NCBI GenBank assembly: GCA_030065735.1 | Contig: JASJDD010000006.1 | Coordinates: forward strand, 1-38,288 | DNA from: Crocosphaera sp. | GTDB lineage: Bacteria > Cyanobacteriota > Cyanobacteriia > Cyanobacteriales > Microcystaceae | Length of the DNA: 38,288 bases | Reading direction: 5' to 3' | Shown here: one piece after another, positions 15,571-24,716 of the stretch | How positions within the stretch are numbered: the first letter of the stretch is position 1 | Layout: the number at the start of each line of letters is the position of its first letter | The notes under the pieces: generated by a model | What the model saw: the letters and a program-made list of their open reading frames with translations, nothing else | Databases searched by the model: none | What the model was told of the DNA's origin: nothing | Translations under genes and position numbers: made by a program

Positions 15571-17427
15571 TAGGCTGATGCAAATTAGCCTTATAGCCTC
15601 AACTATTTTCAGACAAGTTTTATATCGTTATTAATTAGCGATCGCAGCGAGACCCTCCTTGAGTATTTTTACTCAGAAGACTCCCTGGAAATAGCGATCG
15701 CTTCAAGGTCAGCCAAATTTCTAATCGAATTGTGGATGTAAGGGACAAAAAAAGTTGACAGAAAAGTATTGATAATGATATTTTTTTGTCTGGTAAAATA
15801 TGTTATTATATAAACAATATGATAGACAAGCTGACATCGGCGATGCCTCTAAGCCGTCAAGTCCGTTATTTTAAAGAGAGTCGAGAAAATTGGAAAGAAA
15901 GAGCTTTAGACAAGCAAGAACAATTAAGATTTTCGTCTCAAAAGAATTACGATTTAGAGAGAAGTAGAAATAAGTGGAAAACAGAAGCTTTATCAGGAAG
16001 ACAAGAAATTAAAGAACTAAAAAAAGAGATAGAAAATCTAAAAAAAAAAATCAATCAGTTGAAGAAGTTGCCCTAACACGAGAACCTACTGTATTAGTAA
16101 AGGAGCATCACTACACATCTCAAACAATCCAGGTATCAGTGGAACAAGTGATAGAAGGAGGGAATAGTTATCGAGGGGTTGCTACCACCATGAAAATCTT
16201 TTCTCGGAGTTATTTCACTGAACGTCCCCGATATAATAGTATCAGAAACTGGGTGGGAAGAATTGGGTTATACGAGCTATTACGAAAAAAAGAAAAACGA
16301 GACGATTGGATATTTATTATCGACTTAACTTTAGAGTTAGGAAAAGAAAAAGTCTTGGTAATTTATGGGATTTCTCAAGAGTTATGGACAGAAAATATTT
16401 TGGCGGAAGAAAGAGGATTAAAACATACAGATGGAGAAATTTTAGGAATTGAAGTCACGGAATCAGCTACAGGAGAATGGATTGAAAATACCTTAGAAAA
16501 ACTCAGCAAAAACGTGGGAAATCCTCGGCAAATTGTCACAGATAATGGCAGTAATCTAAAAAAAGGAATCCAACTTTATCAAGAGAATAATCCTGAAGTT
16601 ATCTCTACCTATGATGTTACTCATGCTATGGCAAACTTACTCAAAAAGGAATTAGTTTCTTCTGAAAGTTACCAAAGTTTCATCACTGATTGCCATCGCT
16701 GTAAACAACAACTAAAACAAACTGAATTAGGGTTTTTAGTGCCTCCATCTCAACGGTCACAATGTCGCTACTTTAATGCAGAAATATTAACGGATTGGGC
16801 AACATATTTACTTAATTGCCCTTTGAATATTTTAGAAGATTTACTAGATTTTCTGGAAAGAGATAAACTAGAAAAAAGATTAAAAGATAAATTGACCTGG
16901 TTGAATAAATATCAGTCAGAAATTCCCTTATGGGCAACTATGATTGAGATGACACGCACCTTAGAAAAGCAACTTAAAGTTTTTGGATTAAACCAAGAAT
17001 CTCTGAATCACTTTGACAAAAATATATCACACTTGGTCATTTCTCCCCCTCTTAAACCATTCTATCATAAAATAGTTAATTATTTAAAAAATGAGCTAAC
17101 AAAAGTTAAAGATAACCAAACAATTATAGCTACGTCAGATGTTCTTGAATCAATTTTCGGTAAATATAAAAGCTTTTCAAAAAGATGTCCTCTTAAAGAC
17201 TTTCGACAAACCCTTTTAACCATTCCTTTATTAACAATGAAATTGACCCCTAATGTTGTTCAAAAAGCTCTCTCTACTGTTCGTTGTCGTGATCTATCTG
17301 AATGGATAGATGAAATTTTTGGGCAGTCCATGCTCTCCAAACGAAAAGCTGTCTTCGCTGGCTCTTGTGACGACATGAAAACTGCATGAAAAAATCTTTA
17401 GCAAGTAGGCTAATTTGCATCAGCCTA
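15571..17427 (+). mobile_element. Insertion sequence with 21-bp inverted repeats and frameshifted transposase
   Basis: The ends are a perfect 21-bp inverted repeat. The left copy starts TAGGCTGATGCAAATTAGCC at 15571; the right copy (17407-17427) is its reverse complement. Element length is 1857 bp. The first ~250 bases are non-coding and include two HIP1-containing segments; the rest encodes the transposase in two overlapping frames. No target-site duplication is evident in the immediate flanks (CACTCTC versus CTGTGAA), so deletion at one side after insertion is possible. I cannot name the IS family with confidence. Confidence 0.8.
15819..17389 (+). CDS. DDE transposase made by -1 frameshifting (two frames)
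   Basis: Frame A (15819-16076, 85 residues) is a charged coiled coil with ERSRNKWKTEALSGRQEIKE and ends shortly after an 11-A run (16040-16050). Frame B, -1 relative to A, is open from 16013 to the TGA at 17389. Slippage on A-AAA-AAA would join them into about 523 residues. Frame B shows the DDE triad: Asp in FIIDLTLE, Asp in IVTDNGSN and Glu in VLESIFGKYK, the last after a ~200-residue insertion. ATG 15819 is preferred over the upstream TTG. The frames could also be made separately, with frame B starting at GTG 16139. Confidence 0.75.
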
Positions 17428-18028
17428 CTGTGAAACATTAGAATTATCTCATGTAAAAAAACAACTAGATAAGCAAACTATTCCCCCAGTTATAAAAGTT
17501 GATAGCAACAAGATTAACTATGTACGGCAACTGTGTTATCAAATTTATCAGTTATTGTTTCAAATCACTGCACAGTCAGATTTCTCTATTAATCCTTTAT
17601 TAATTAACCATGATCTTAAACAAAAATTAGAAGAAGAAGTAGCTAAAACTCTTATTCTTGCTCTAGCAGAAGCAAGAGAAATTAAACCCAAAAAACAACA
17701 AATAAACCGAACTAATTTTTTAAAAAAAGCAGAAGATTTTTACTTTAGTAATCTCAAATCAAATATTACCACTCAGGATTTATGCAAAGAATTAAAAGTT
17801 AGTCAAAGAACCTTAGAATATATCTTTAAAGACTATTATCAAATGTCCCCCAAAAAGTATTTTCAACATCTGCGTCTCAATGCTCTACACCAAGAACTTC
17901 AACAAAAATATCAGCAGGGTAATCTTAGGGAAATAGCTGAGAAATTTGGCTTTTATCACCGAGGAAGATTAGCCAGAGATTATCATAAACTATTTGGTGA
18001 GCTTCCCTCAGAAACCTTAAGAGGATAA
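17428..18028 (+). pseudogene. AraC-family regulator, 5' truncated at the IS edge
   Basis: The frame is open from inside the IS right end to TAA-containing sequence at 18028, about 200 residues. The C-terminal half is an AraC/XylS double HTH: FYFSNLKSNITTQDLCKEL, VSQRTLEYIFKDYYQMSPKK, YFQHLRLNALHQEL and GNLREIAEKFGFYHRGRLAR, like the EutR/cupin-linked subgroup. The usual N-terminal sensor (~120 residues) is absent, and the left IS flank does not encode it in any frame I could read. A short product from TTG 17555 (157 residues) could still be made, but the gene is probably inactive. Confidence 0.7.
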
Positions 18029-18287
18029 AGATGATGTTTTTAAATAATGATTATCATTATTTCTTATTCTCAATAAGCGGAAAGTTGCTCTCCTATTTTT
18101 TAAGACGGAAGGGGTTTGGAGGGAGCTTGCACTGCCTCCAAACAAGAAACCTCCTGCCTCGGAGCCTTTTAACTCCTGCCTCCTTTTGACATCTTGCACC
18201 TTTAAACTTAATTATCAGTCTGATTACATTACTGGATAGTGATATAGTTAATAATATCTGCAAACCATAAACCCTTATTCTCATATC

Positions 18288-19241
18288 ATGGCGAATAAAG
18301 TTAAACCTGACTGGACGGGTAATGATCTTCTCTCGCGCTTTGTTAATTTAATGATACAAACAAAGCCTATTTATCGCCTCATGACTCACCAAGCGAGACA
18401 AGTAATCATTAAAACGGCAGAAAAAAATGGCATTGCATGGGAAGAAAACTGTCAAACCTTAGAAAAATCCCCTGCTAAAAGCTTATTAGCACAAATCACT
18501 AACCCTGATGTGGTTTATCCTGATTATTATTTGGTTCCTTTCCACGCTTATGATCAAGGTAACTTATGCTGGAAAGCTGCCTTTGAGGCCGTTCCTGCAA
18601 CCCAGTCCCTTGGCCTGCGAGTCTGGAAAAATGAAGACTTAACTTGGCAAGAAGCACAAGAAAGATTACGAGGTGCATTTCATGCTGTTTTGGAACCCTA
18701 TAGCCCGCCTCAAGTTGAAAATATCCTTGATATTGGCTGTTCTATAGGTGTTTCTACCAAAGCAACCCACCGTTATTATAGCCAACGACAGGGTAATTTA
18801 CCCATCAACACCATCGGACTTGATTTATCCCCTTATATGTTAGCGGTGGCTAAAGTTACGGATGAAGAACAAGAAATCAGTCAATGGGTACATGGTTTAG
18901 CAGAAAAGACCAATTTCGCGGATAATTCCTTTGATATTATCACTATTCAGTTTGTTCTCCATGAATTACCCCGTGATGCTGCAACCGCTATTTTTAAGGA
19001 AGTTTTACGCATTTTACGGCCGGGAGGGGTTCTCGGTATCGTTGATAATAACCCTGGTTCAAAAGTGATTCAAAACTTGCCACCGATATTATTTACATTG
19101 ATGAAAAGTACCGAACCCCACAGTGATGATTATTATACGTTTAATGTGGAACAAAGCTTACAAGACTTAGGATTTGATTATCAAACTACTGTTCCTAGTG
19201 ATCATCGTCATCGTACTATTGTCGCTACAAAACCATTTTAA
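18288..19241 (+). CDS. Class I SAM-dependent methyltransferase
   Basis: A 317-residue protein. An N-terminal ~140-residue helical region precedes a Rossmann methyltransferase domain: motif I ILDIGCSIGVSTKAT (~147), the acidic residue after beta-2 in TIGLDLSPYML, then IITIQFVLHELP and LRILRPGGVLGIVDNNPGS as motifs IV-VI. This resembles the Methyltransf_11/25 group. Similar cyanobacterial proteins act on small metabolites, but the substrate is not evident. ATG 18288 follows an AT-rich stretch. The stop codon is immediately followed by MITE C. Confidence 0.85.
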   Translation: MANKVKPDWTGNDLLSRFVNLMIQTKPIYRLMTHQARQVIIKTAEKNGIAWEENCQTLEKSPAKSLLAQITNPDVVYPDYYLVPFHAYDQGNLCWKAAFEAVPATQSLGLRVWKNEDLTWQEAQERLRGAFHAVLEPYSPPQVENILDIGCSIGVSTKATHRYYSQRQGNLPINTIGLDLSPYMLAVAKVTDEEQEISQWVHGLAEKTNFADNSFDIITIQFVLHELPRDAATAIFKEVLRILRPGGVLGIVDNNPGSKVIQNLPPILFTLMKSTEPHSDDYYTFNVEQSLQDLGFDYQTTVPSDHRHRTIVATKPF

Positions 19242-19506
19242 CTGAACTTCCCCATAGAAAAATCGCTGAAAGCCTTACCCAGAGGTAGTTATAGCAATTT
19301 TTGAACTACCCGTTACTGGGTACAATTCACTCTGAAGCTTAACTGGAGCGTGTTTTGAGCGATCGCACCTATGATCTAAATGATACAGCGATCGCAGCCA
19401 TAGAGCAACCCCTTACATGGACACAGAACTTAAGTACTACTTGCTTTATTCCCTTTAAAATAAGGCTTTCAGCGATTTTAAGATCAAACGTACGGGGGAA
19501 GTTCAG
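19242..19506. mobile_element. MITE family C, copy 1 (265 bp)
   Basis: The terminal inverted repeat is bipartite: outer CTGAACTTCCCC (perfect, 12 bp) and inner AAAATCGCTGAAAGCCTTA (perfect, 19 bp) with unequal spacers. The interior has two HIP1 octamers and a GGTAGTT/AACTACC hairpin but no gene. It differs from the copy at 30369-30633 at about 5 of 265 positions. It fits exactly between the stop codons of two convergent genes (TAA 19239-19241 and TAA 19507-19509). Confidence 0.85.
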
Positions 19507-20214
19507 TTATATCCAATTTTCCTCATTTTCCCCATCCTCATCATTAGACACTTGAGAGGGTCGATAGGGAGGGGTGATAATACGATACTGAGCATCATAA
19601 ACATCCCCACTAGGTTGAGGAGATGGAGGCTTTTTTTCTAATTTAGGGGGATTGGGAGAAGGTTGAGAAGAGGTGCGATCACTTAATTCTCCATAGGTAT
19701 ACGAATACACTGTTCCTTCTTGAGAGACAGCTTTGGGGGGTTTTTGTACCTCAAACTCTGAACGTATGTCTTCAACGGTAGGAGGTTGACGGGGAATCGT
19801 CTTTTCAAGCGGGGGTTCTTCGATATCCCACTCATCCTCCTCCTCTTGCACACTATTTTCCCATTCTGGTGGTGGAGGGGTTTCCCAATCAGATTTTTGA
19901 GGTTCTGGTCTAGAGTAGGGGGTTTCAGGAGGTTCTTGAGTACGGAGACGAGGGTTACGGGGTCGTTTGGAGGAGAGGAAACGAGGTGATTGGGTTAAAA
20001 ATTGAATGAGTAAACTGGTGATGATTCCTGCTATGGTAAATAAAATGATCCAAATACCTAATGGCAGTTGTAGTGAAAATAAAGCGGTGTTAGCATCAGT
20101 TCCCAAAAAATAAAGGGTAACTGGCTGCCGATTTTGCAGCAGATTAATAACTATTCCGATTAACATCAATGCTAATAAAATTAACCGCATACTAATTCCT
20201 ACTGCTTTATTCAA
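19507..20214 (-). CDS. LapA-domain membrane protein with Pro/Glu-rich tail
   Basis: A 235-residue protein. Two N-terminal transmembrane helices (about 8-24 and 45-68) separated by NRQPVTLYFLG are typical of LapA/YciM-N (DUF1049) domains. A long hydrophilic tail follows, very rich in Pro, Glu, Ser and Asp (PPETPYSRPEPQKSDW, EEEDEWDIEEPP), likely disordered and cytoplasmic. The role is unknown; LapA-type proteins support envelope assembly. It is the last gene of a likely operon after the 47-residue protein and aroQ, 20 bases past aroQ. Its stop abuts MITE C, so the C-terminus may have been altered by insertion. Confidence 0.7.
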   Translation of the reverse strand: MNKAVGISMRLILLALMLIGIVINLLQNRQPVTLYFLGTDANTALFSLQLPLGIWIILFTIAGIITSLLIQFLTQSPRFLSSKRPRNPRLRTQEPPETPYSRPEPQKSDWETPPPPEWENSVQEEEDEWDIEEPPLEKTIPRQPPTVEDIRSEFEVQKPPKAVSQEGTVYSYTYGELSDRTSSQPSPNPPKLEKKPPSPQPSGDVYDAQYRIITPPYRPSQVSNDEDGENEENWI

Positions 20215-20234
20215 GCATTATCCATTGAAGATTG

Positions 20235-20696
20235 CTATTTTTGGTTAAGATAATGATGTAAAGCTTCTAGTCCTAAGAGATAACTATTAGCTCCAAAACC
20301 GCTAATCTGTCCTACTGCAATTGGAGCGATGTAAGAATGATGGCGGAAGCTTTCTCGTTGATAAATATTACTTAAATGAACCTCTACTGTTGGTATTTTC
20401 ACTGCTGATAAAGCATCTCGAATAGCAACGCTGGTATGGGTATAAGCTCCGGCATTAATGACTATTCCTTGATGTTGGCCTAACGCAGCTTGAATTCCAT
20501 CTACTAAGACACCTTCTTGATTAGATTGTATTACCGATAAAGAACAACCCAAAGAGTCCGCCTTCTCAGTGAGAAGACGGTTAACTCCTTCTAAGGTAAC
20601 AGAACCATAGATTCCGGGTTCACGAATGCCCAACATATTCAGGTTCGGGCCATGAATCACAAGGATGCTTAACTTTTTGGAAGATTCAGTGAACAC
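20235..20696 (-). CDS. aroQ: 3-dehydroquinate dehydratase, type II
   Basis: A 153-residue enzyme of the shikimate pathway that dehydrates 3-dehydroquinate to 3-dehydroshikimate; type II enzymes form dodecamers. Diagnostic segments are [17 protein letters not shown] (with the active-site Arg and Tyr), [17 protein letters not shown], and [18 protein letters not shown] with the catalytic His. The AroQ motif is NAGAY where NPGAY is more common. The GTG at 20696 is taken as the start since no ATG lies before HGPNLN, making it a few residues longer than average. It is 11 bases downstream of the 47-residue protein gene. Confidence 0.95.
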   Translation of the reverse strand: MFTESSKKLSILVIHGPNLNMLGIREPGIYGSVTLEGVNRLLTEKADSLGCSLSVIQSNQEGVLVDGIQAALGQHQGIVINAGAYTHTSVAIRDALSAVKIPTVEVHLSNIYQRESFRHHSYIAPIAVGQISGFGANSYLLGLEALHHYLNQK

Positions 20697-20707
20697 ACTA
20701 GACCTAC

Positions 20708-20851
20708 TTATTTATGACGGCGACGCTGTGGGTCGTTGACTGGAATGGGAATAAGTTCGGGTTCTGGTTCGGCTTGAGGGCCTAATAGGGTTTCAATTAG
20801 CTTTTGTGCTAATTCTTTAAGCTTTTCTAGAACTTTTTCTAAATAGTCCAT
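20708..20851 (-). CDS. 47-residue conserved-looking small protein upstream of aroQ
   Basis: Read from ATG 20851 to TAA 20708: an amphipathic helix ([20 protein letters not shown]), then an acidic Pro stretch ([14 protein letters not shown]), then an Arg/His-rich end (DPQRRRHK). AGGAG lies 11 bases before the ATG. It is 11 bases ahead of aroQ on the same strand, so co-transcription is likely. The lipid- or protein-binding amphipathic helix is inferred from heptad spacing. I recognise the style from small cyanobacterial proteins but not a function. Confidence 0.65.
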   Translation of the reverse strand: MDYLEKVLEKLKELAQKLIETLLGPQAEPEPELIPIPVNDPQRRRHK

Positions 20852-21097
20852 CAGGCAGAGGGCTCCTGTGATATAGTTGCTTCCCTTGATTTGTTTGCCA
20901 ATTGCTTAACAGACCTTCAGATTTTAATTTTGTCTATAGGTTTTGGTACTGTTAATGACAAACTCAGGTTATAAACAAGTTTATAGTTATATTAAGTATA
21001 ACATAAAATTTTAATTGGAGCGAGGTATAAATCCTCTCCTGCTTTCAACAACTTCTGTGCGATAGCGCCGGAGCGTAGTGAGGAACTTCTGACTTCA

Positions 21098-21928
21098 TTA
21101 ACCTTTAACCCCGCTTCCCGTTTCAGTAGGAATAATATACCGTTGCAAAAAGACGAATAAGAGAACAACCGGAACAATAGAAATAATTGAACCTGCGGCA
21201 ATCAGTCGCCAGTCCAAATCTAAAGCACTCGCTAGTTTAGCCACCCCTAACGGCAAAGTATAGTATTCAGGACGATCCAAAACAATTAACGGCCATAAAA
21301 AATCACTCCAGGAACCAATAAACACAAAAATAGCTAAAGTCACTAAAGCCGGACGAATCGAAGGTAACATAATATGCCACCAAATCCCCAACTCTGAACA
21401 GCCATCCATTCTTGCTGCTTCTTCTAACTCCTTGGGAACCCCTTGAAACGCTTGACGCAGGAGAAAAATGCCGAAAGCTGAGGCTAAACTGGGAAAAATC
21501 ACTCCTAGATAAGTATTGCGTAACCCTAACTGTACGGTGAGAATGTATAACGGAATCATGACAATTTGAAAGGGAATCATAATGGTAGCGATCACCCCGG
21601 CAAAAATGCTGTCTTTTCCCCAAAAATCAAGTCTTGCTAGGGGATAAGCAGCTAAGGAACAAAATAGGAGGTTTAAACTGACGGTTAAAACAGCAACAAA
21701 GGTACTATTCCATAAATATCGTCCAAACGGATAGGTTTCCCAGACGAGACGGAAATTGTCCCAGGTTGGTTGTTTCGGAAACCAAGTTGTAAAAATATCT
21801 TCTGTGGGAGATTTAAAGGCGGTACTCAGTAACCATAGTAAGGGAAAGAGCATGGCCACTGCGATGACACTTAAGAGTAAATAGAGGAAAAAATGTTGTT
21901 TTAGGTTTTTTTGATTCATAATCATCAA
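21098..21928 (-). CDS. Sugar ABC transporter permease (MalG/GgtD type)
   Basis: A 276-residue inner-membrane permease with six predicted helices. The binding-protein-dependent EAA loop that contacts the ATPase is EAARMDGCSELGIWWHIMLP (about residues 174-193). The PFLLWLLSTAFKS-like first helix and the WPLIVLDRPEYYTLPLG loop are typical of the CUT1 family, which moves oligosaccharides or glycosyl-polyols. Cyanobacterial GgtD (glucosylglycerol) belongs here, but partner subunits are not adjacent, so the substrate is unassigned. MMIMNQ gives three possible ATGs. It lies downstream of pgk with a terminator-like hairpin between. Confidence 0.9.
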   Translation of the reverse strand: MMIMNQKNLKQHFFLYLLLSVIAVAMLFPLLWLLSTAFKSPTEDIFTTWFPKQPTWDNFRLVWETYPFGRYLWNSTFVAVLTVSLNLLFCSLAAYPLARLDFWGKDSIFAGVIATIMIPFQIVMIPLYILTVQLGLRNTYLGVIFPSLASAFGIFLLRQAFQGVPKELEEAARMDGCSELGIWWHIMLPSIRPALVTLAIFVFIGSWSDFLWPLIVLDRPEYYTLPLGVAKLASALDLDWRLIAAGSIISIVPVVLLFVFLQRYIIPTETGSGVKG

Positions 21929-21931
21929 TGA

Positions 21932-21954
21932 TTAGGTGGGAATTGCCCACCTAA
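21932..21954 (-). terminator. GTGGG/CCCAC hairpin after pgk
   Basis: TTAGGTGGG (21932-21940) and CCCACCTAA (21946-21954) form a perfect 9-bp stem with a 5-base loop, 11 bases past the pgk stop and just before the permease gene. It belongs to a recurring GGTGGGCA/TGCCCACC hairpin type (also at 26058, 29785 and 34157). A terminator or 3' stabiliser is likely. Confidence 0.6.
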
Positions 21955-21965
21955 CACAGATAACA

Positions 21966-23174
21966 TTAAGCTTCGTCTAAGGCAGCAATACCAGGTAATA
22001 CTTTACCTTCTAGCAATTCTAAACTAGCACCACCACCGGTAGAAATATGGCTCATTTTCTCAGCAACCCCTACCTTTTCTACTGCAGCCACAGAGTCACC
22101 ACCCCCAATAATGGTAGTAGTTCCGGTGCCAGTCAACTCAGCTAAAGTACGGGCGATGGCTTCAGTTCCCACAGCAAATTTATCAAATTCAAATACCCCC
22201 ATCGGGCCATTCCAAATGACAGCTTTACAATCGCCTAAAGCCTCTTGGAAGAGTTGAACCGAATCAGGCCCGATATCTAAGCCCATCCAACCGTCTTCAA
22301 TGCTGTCAACGCTAACGGTTTTAGAATTAGCATCTGGGGCAAAATTATCGGCTAAAACCACATCAGTGGGTAACAAGAAAGTCTTACCTTGTTCTTTAGC
22401 CTTAGCTTCAAGGGACTTAGCCAATTCTAGTTTATCGTCTTCTACTAAAGACTTACCCACGTTTAAACCACGGGCTTTATAGAAAGTGAAAATCATGCCA
22501 CCGCCAATGATTAGCTTGTCGCATTTTTCTAAGAGCGTTTCAATAACACCAATTTTGCTAGAAACCTTAGAACCGCCAATAATAGCAGCTAAAGGACGTT
22601 GGGGGTTATCAATGGCAGCTTGTAAATATTGCAGTTCTTTTTCAATTAAATAACCAGCGACACTAGGACTTAGATGATGGGTTACTCCTTCAGTAGAAGC
22701 ATGGGCGCGGTGGGCAGTTCCAAAAGCATCATTAACGTATAAGTCTGCGTTGGCTGCTAACTGCTTAGCGAACTCAGGATCATTACCTTCTTCTTCTGCA
22801 TGGAAACGGAGATTTTCTAATAACGCCACCTGACCATTTTCTAGCTTAGCAATGGCTGCTGCTACGGAGTCGCCAACACAATCATCACACATGGTGACTT
22901 CTTGTCCTAATAACTCTGCTAAACGGGCTGCAACGGGCTTTAAACTCATGCTTTCCACTACTTTACCCTTGGGACGACCCATGTGGCTACAGAGAATAAC
23001 TTTTGCCCCATTGGTGATTAATTCTTTGATGGTAGGTAAAGCAGCACGAATGCGGGTGTCATCGCTGATGGTTCCATTGTCCAAAGGAACGTTAAAATCA
23101 ACCCTTACTAATACGCGCTTTCCGGCGAGATCCGCTTGTGATAAATTGGCTATCGTTTTCTTAGACACAGTCAA
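21966..23174 (-). CDS. pgk: Phosphoglycerate kinase
   Basis: A 402-residue glycolytic and Calvin-cycle enzyme that interconverts 1,3-bisphosphoglycerate + ADP and 3-phosphoglycerate + ATP. Signatures are [14 protein letters not shown] (~20-33), the substrate His/Arg segment [24 protein letters not shown], the hinge [14 protein letters not shown], the nucleotide-binding [11 protein letters not shown], and the terminal [11 protein letters not shown] with [13 protein letters not shown]. Length is typical. Start ATG 23174 follows a GGAGGA-like GGAGGATATT sequence. It is monocistronic or leads into the ABC permease. Confidence 0.98.
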   Translation of the reverse strand: MTVSKKTIANLSQADLAGKRVLVRVDFNVPLDNGTISDDTRIRAALPTIKELITNGAKVILCSHMGRPKGKVVESMSLKPVAARLAELLGQEVTMCDDCVGDSVAAAIAKLENGQVALLENLRFHAEEEGNDPEFAKQLAANADLYVNDAFGTAHRAHASTEGVTHHLSPSVAGYLIEKELQYLQAAIDNPQRPLAAIIGGSKVSSKIGVIETLLEKCDKLIIGGGMIFTFYKARGLNVGKSLVEDDKLELAKSLEAKAKEQGKTFLLPTDVVLADNFAPDANSKTVSVDSIEDGWMGLDIGPDSVQLFQEALGDCKAVIWNGPMGVFEFDKFAVGTEAIARTLAELTGTGTTTIIGGGDSVAAVEKVGVAEKMSHISTGGGASLELLEGKVLPGIAALDEA

Positions 23175-23335
23175 TATCCTCCAATGATGGCTGAATGATG
23201 CTTAAAAAAAGATTAAATCAGCTTGTGCTTAAATACAACCATCCCCAACCCCTGAGAGAATAAAATAGAGATGGGGGAAGGCGATCGCTTTGTTGCTGAT
23301 TGTACCTGAATCGGTATCCAAAAGAGGGATAAGTT

Positions 23336-23749
23336 ATGTTTAAAACAATTTTGTTTCCGGTGGATCAGAGTCGAGAAACCCGTGAGGCTGCTGAAACAGT
23401 GATTAATTTAGTCAAGACTTACGATAGTCGTTTAATTTTGTTGTCGGTGGTGGAAAAAACCCCCGATGGCCAAGGGGTTTCCCAAGGGGGGATCATGACT
23501 TCTGCTGAAGCGGTAGCCCAATTATTACAAGGGGCCCAAGCTTTGTTTGCAGATCAAGGAATCGAAGCCGAAATTCTTGAAAAGGAAGGAAAGCCTCCGT
23601 TTATTATTTGTGATGTGGCCGATGAAACCAATACAGAGTTAATTATCATGGGATCACGGGGACTGGGATTAACAGATGAAGGCGCTTCGGAGAGTGTTAC
23701 CAATTTAGTGATTAATCTGGCTCCTTGTCCCATCCTGATTATTCCTTAA
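23336..23749 (+). CDS. Universal stress protein (UspA family)
   Basis: A 137-residue single-domain Usp. It begins KTILFPVDQSRETREA with the conserved Asp of the nucleotide site, and ends with the ATP-binding-type motif IIMGSRGLGL-(x)-SESVTNLVI, then CPILIIP. It presumably dimerises in the cytosol and binds ATP or AMP. It is divergent from pgk, with a HIP1 site in the 161-base spacer. The ATG is preceded by AGAGGGATAAG as a fair Shine-Dalgarno. Confidence 0.9.
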   Translation: MFKTILFPVDQSRETREAAETVINLVKTYDSRLILLSVVEKTPDGQGVSQGGIMTSAEAVAQLLQGAQALFADQGIEAEILEKEGKPPFIICDVADETNTELIIMGSRGLGLTDEGASESVTNLVINLAPCPILIIP

Positions 23750-23757
23750 TTTTCCTA

Positions 23758-23789
23758 CCTGTTCCCTTAGCTAAAAGTAGGGGAGCAGG
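23758..23789 (+). terminator. Hairpin after the Usp gene
   Basis: CCTGTTCCCT (23758-23767) can pair with GGGGAGCAGG (23780-23789), with one G-U pair and a 12-base loop, 8 bases past the Usp stop. No U-run follows directly, so this is a moderate candidate only. Confidence 0.4.
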
Positions 23790-23875
23790 GACAAGGTTAT
23801 GGTTTTTAGTTCGTCATTTATGTTCTCGGACAAATTTAGAATTTAGAAAATAACAATAATAGAATATATGTAAGT

Positions 23876-24169
23876 ATGAAACTTCAACAATTACTACAAG
23901 AGAAACGTCAGGAAATCATTGAGATTGCTGCTAAACATGGTGCATATAACCTCAGGATTTTTGGTTCAGTGGCCAGAGGAGAGGAAACAGAAAATAGTGA
24001 TATTGATCTATTAATTGATTATCATTTAGATAAAATTACTCCGTGGTTTCCTTCTGGTTTAATGCAAGATTTACAATCAATTTTAGGTCGCAAGGTAGAT
24101 ATTGTGACCGTTAATGGGTTAAAGGAAAGAATTAAAGAAACAGTCTTAAAGGAAGCCATTAAATTATGA
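23876..24169 (+). CDS. mntA: MntA-like minimal nucleotidyltransferase antitoxin
   Basis: A 97-residue minimal nucleotidyltransferase. The catalytic motif GSVARGEETENSDIDLLID fits GSx10DxD, with a further acidic residue in KVDIVTVNG. In characterised MntA/HepT pairs the MNT AMPylates a tyrosine of the HEPN toxin and so neutralises it. The 3' end overlaps the hepT start by four bases (ATGA at 24166-24169), indicating translational coupling. ATG 23876 is the first start in frame. Confidence 0.9.
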   Translation: MKLQQLLQEKRQEIIEIAAKHGAYNLRIFGSVARGEETENSDIDLLIDYHLDKITPWFPSGLMQDLQSILGRKVDIVTVNGLKERIKETVLKEAIKL

Positions 24170-24489
24170 GAGATGATAGGGAAAGATCACAGGATATTTT
24201 AGACGCAATTAATCAAATAGAAAAGTATGCAGTACAAGGAAAAGATAGATTTATGGAAGATGAATTAATCCAAACGTGGATCGTTCATCATTTAATGATT
24301 ATTGGTGAAGCTTCTAGTAGAATATCTAAGGAAACTCAAGCAAAATATCCTAATATTCCTTGGGTGGGAACTATTGATGTGAGAAATATTATTGCCCATG
24401 AATATTTTAGGGTTGATCTTAATATTATTTGGCTGATTGTTAAAGATGATTTACCTGATTTGAAAAAGAAGATTGAAACTATTTTGTAA
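24166..24489 (+). CDS. hepT: HepT-like HEPN ribonuclease toxin (DUF86)
   Basis: A 107-residue helical HEPN protein. The catalytic motif RX4HXY is intact: Arg73, His78 and Tyr80 in VRNIIAHEYFRV. Tyr80 is the residue modified by MntA in studied systems. The C-terminal region (WLIVKDDLPDLKKKIE) is typical. It is expected to cleave RNA when unmodified. It overlaps mntA. A decayed relative lies at 34214-34336. Confidence 0.92.
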   Translation: MRDDRERSQDILDAINQIEKYAVQGKDRFMEDELIQTWIVHHLMIIGEASSRISKETQAKYPNIPWVGTIDVRNIIAHEYFRVDLNIIWLIVKDDLPDLKKKIETIL

Positions 24490-24506
24490 TTATTTTTTCC
24501 TAAATA

Positions 24507-24716
24507 TTACGATTCTCCATGTAAAATTTTCGCTACTGTTAGCTGAGATTTGAAATTTAGCTGTGATAAGATTGGTGAAGCGATACGAAGATTTAAGTCA
24601 CTTTCAGGAGGCATAATTAATAATTCTCCATTTTCGAGTTCATAGCGATTCTCTGTTTCATCTTCGTAGTTAAAATAGTCTTCTAAAGACATAATTTGAG
24701 GTAAGATAACCATCAT
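24507..24716 (-). pseudogene. Uma2 family (DUF820) nuclease fragment
   Basis: The 69 residues match the N-terminus of cyanobacterial Uma2 proteins: PQIMSLEDYFNYEDETENRYEL, then ENGELLIMPPESDLNLRIAS. Intact members are about 190 residues and carry a PD-(D/E)XK core. The core is missing: the frame ends after KILHGES, 17 bases from the hepT stop. It is therefore a 3'-truncated remnant, probably lost when the MntA/HepT module or other DNA was gained or deleted here. Confidence 0.75.

Noticed and set aside
15404-15634. Plus-strand frame of 76 codons crossing the IS left end
   Set aside because: It straddles the element boundary, has Ser/Pro/Gln-rich composition without domain features, and overlaps the more protein-like minus-strand frame.
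18017-18284. Two overlapping minus-strand frames before the methyltransferase
   Set aside because: They translate CTCCTGCC-type repeats and have no start signals or recognisable features.
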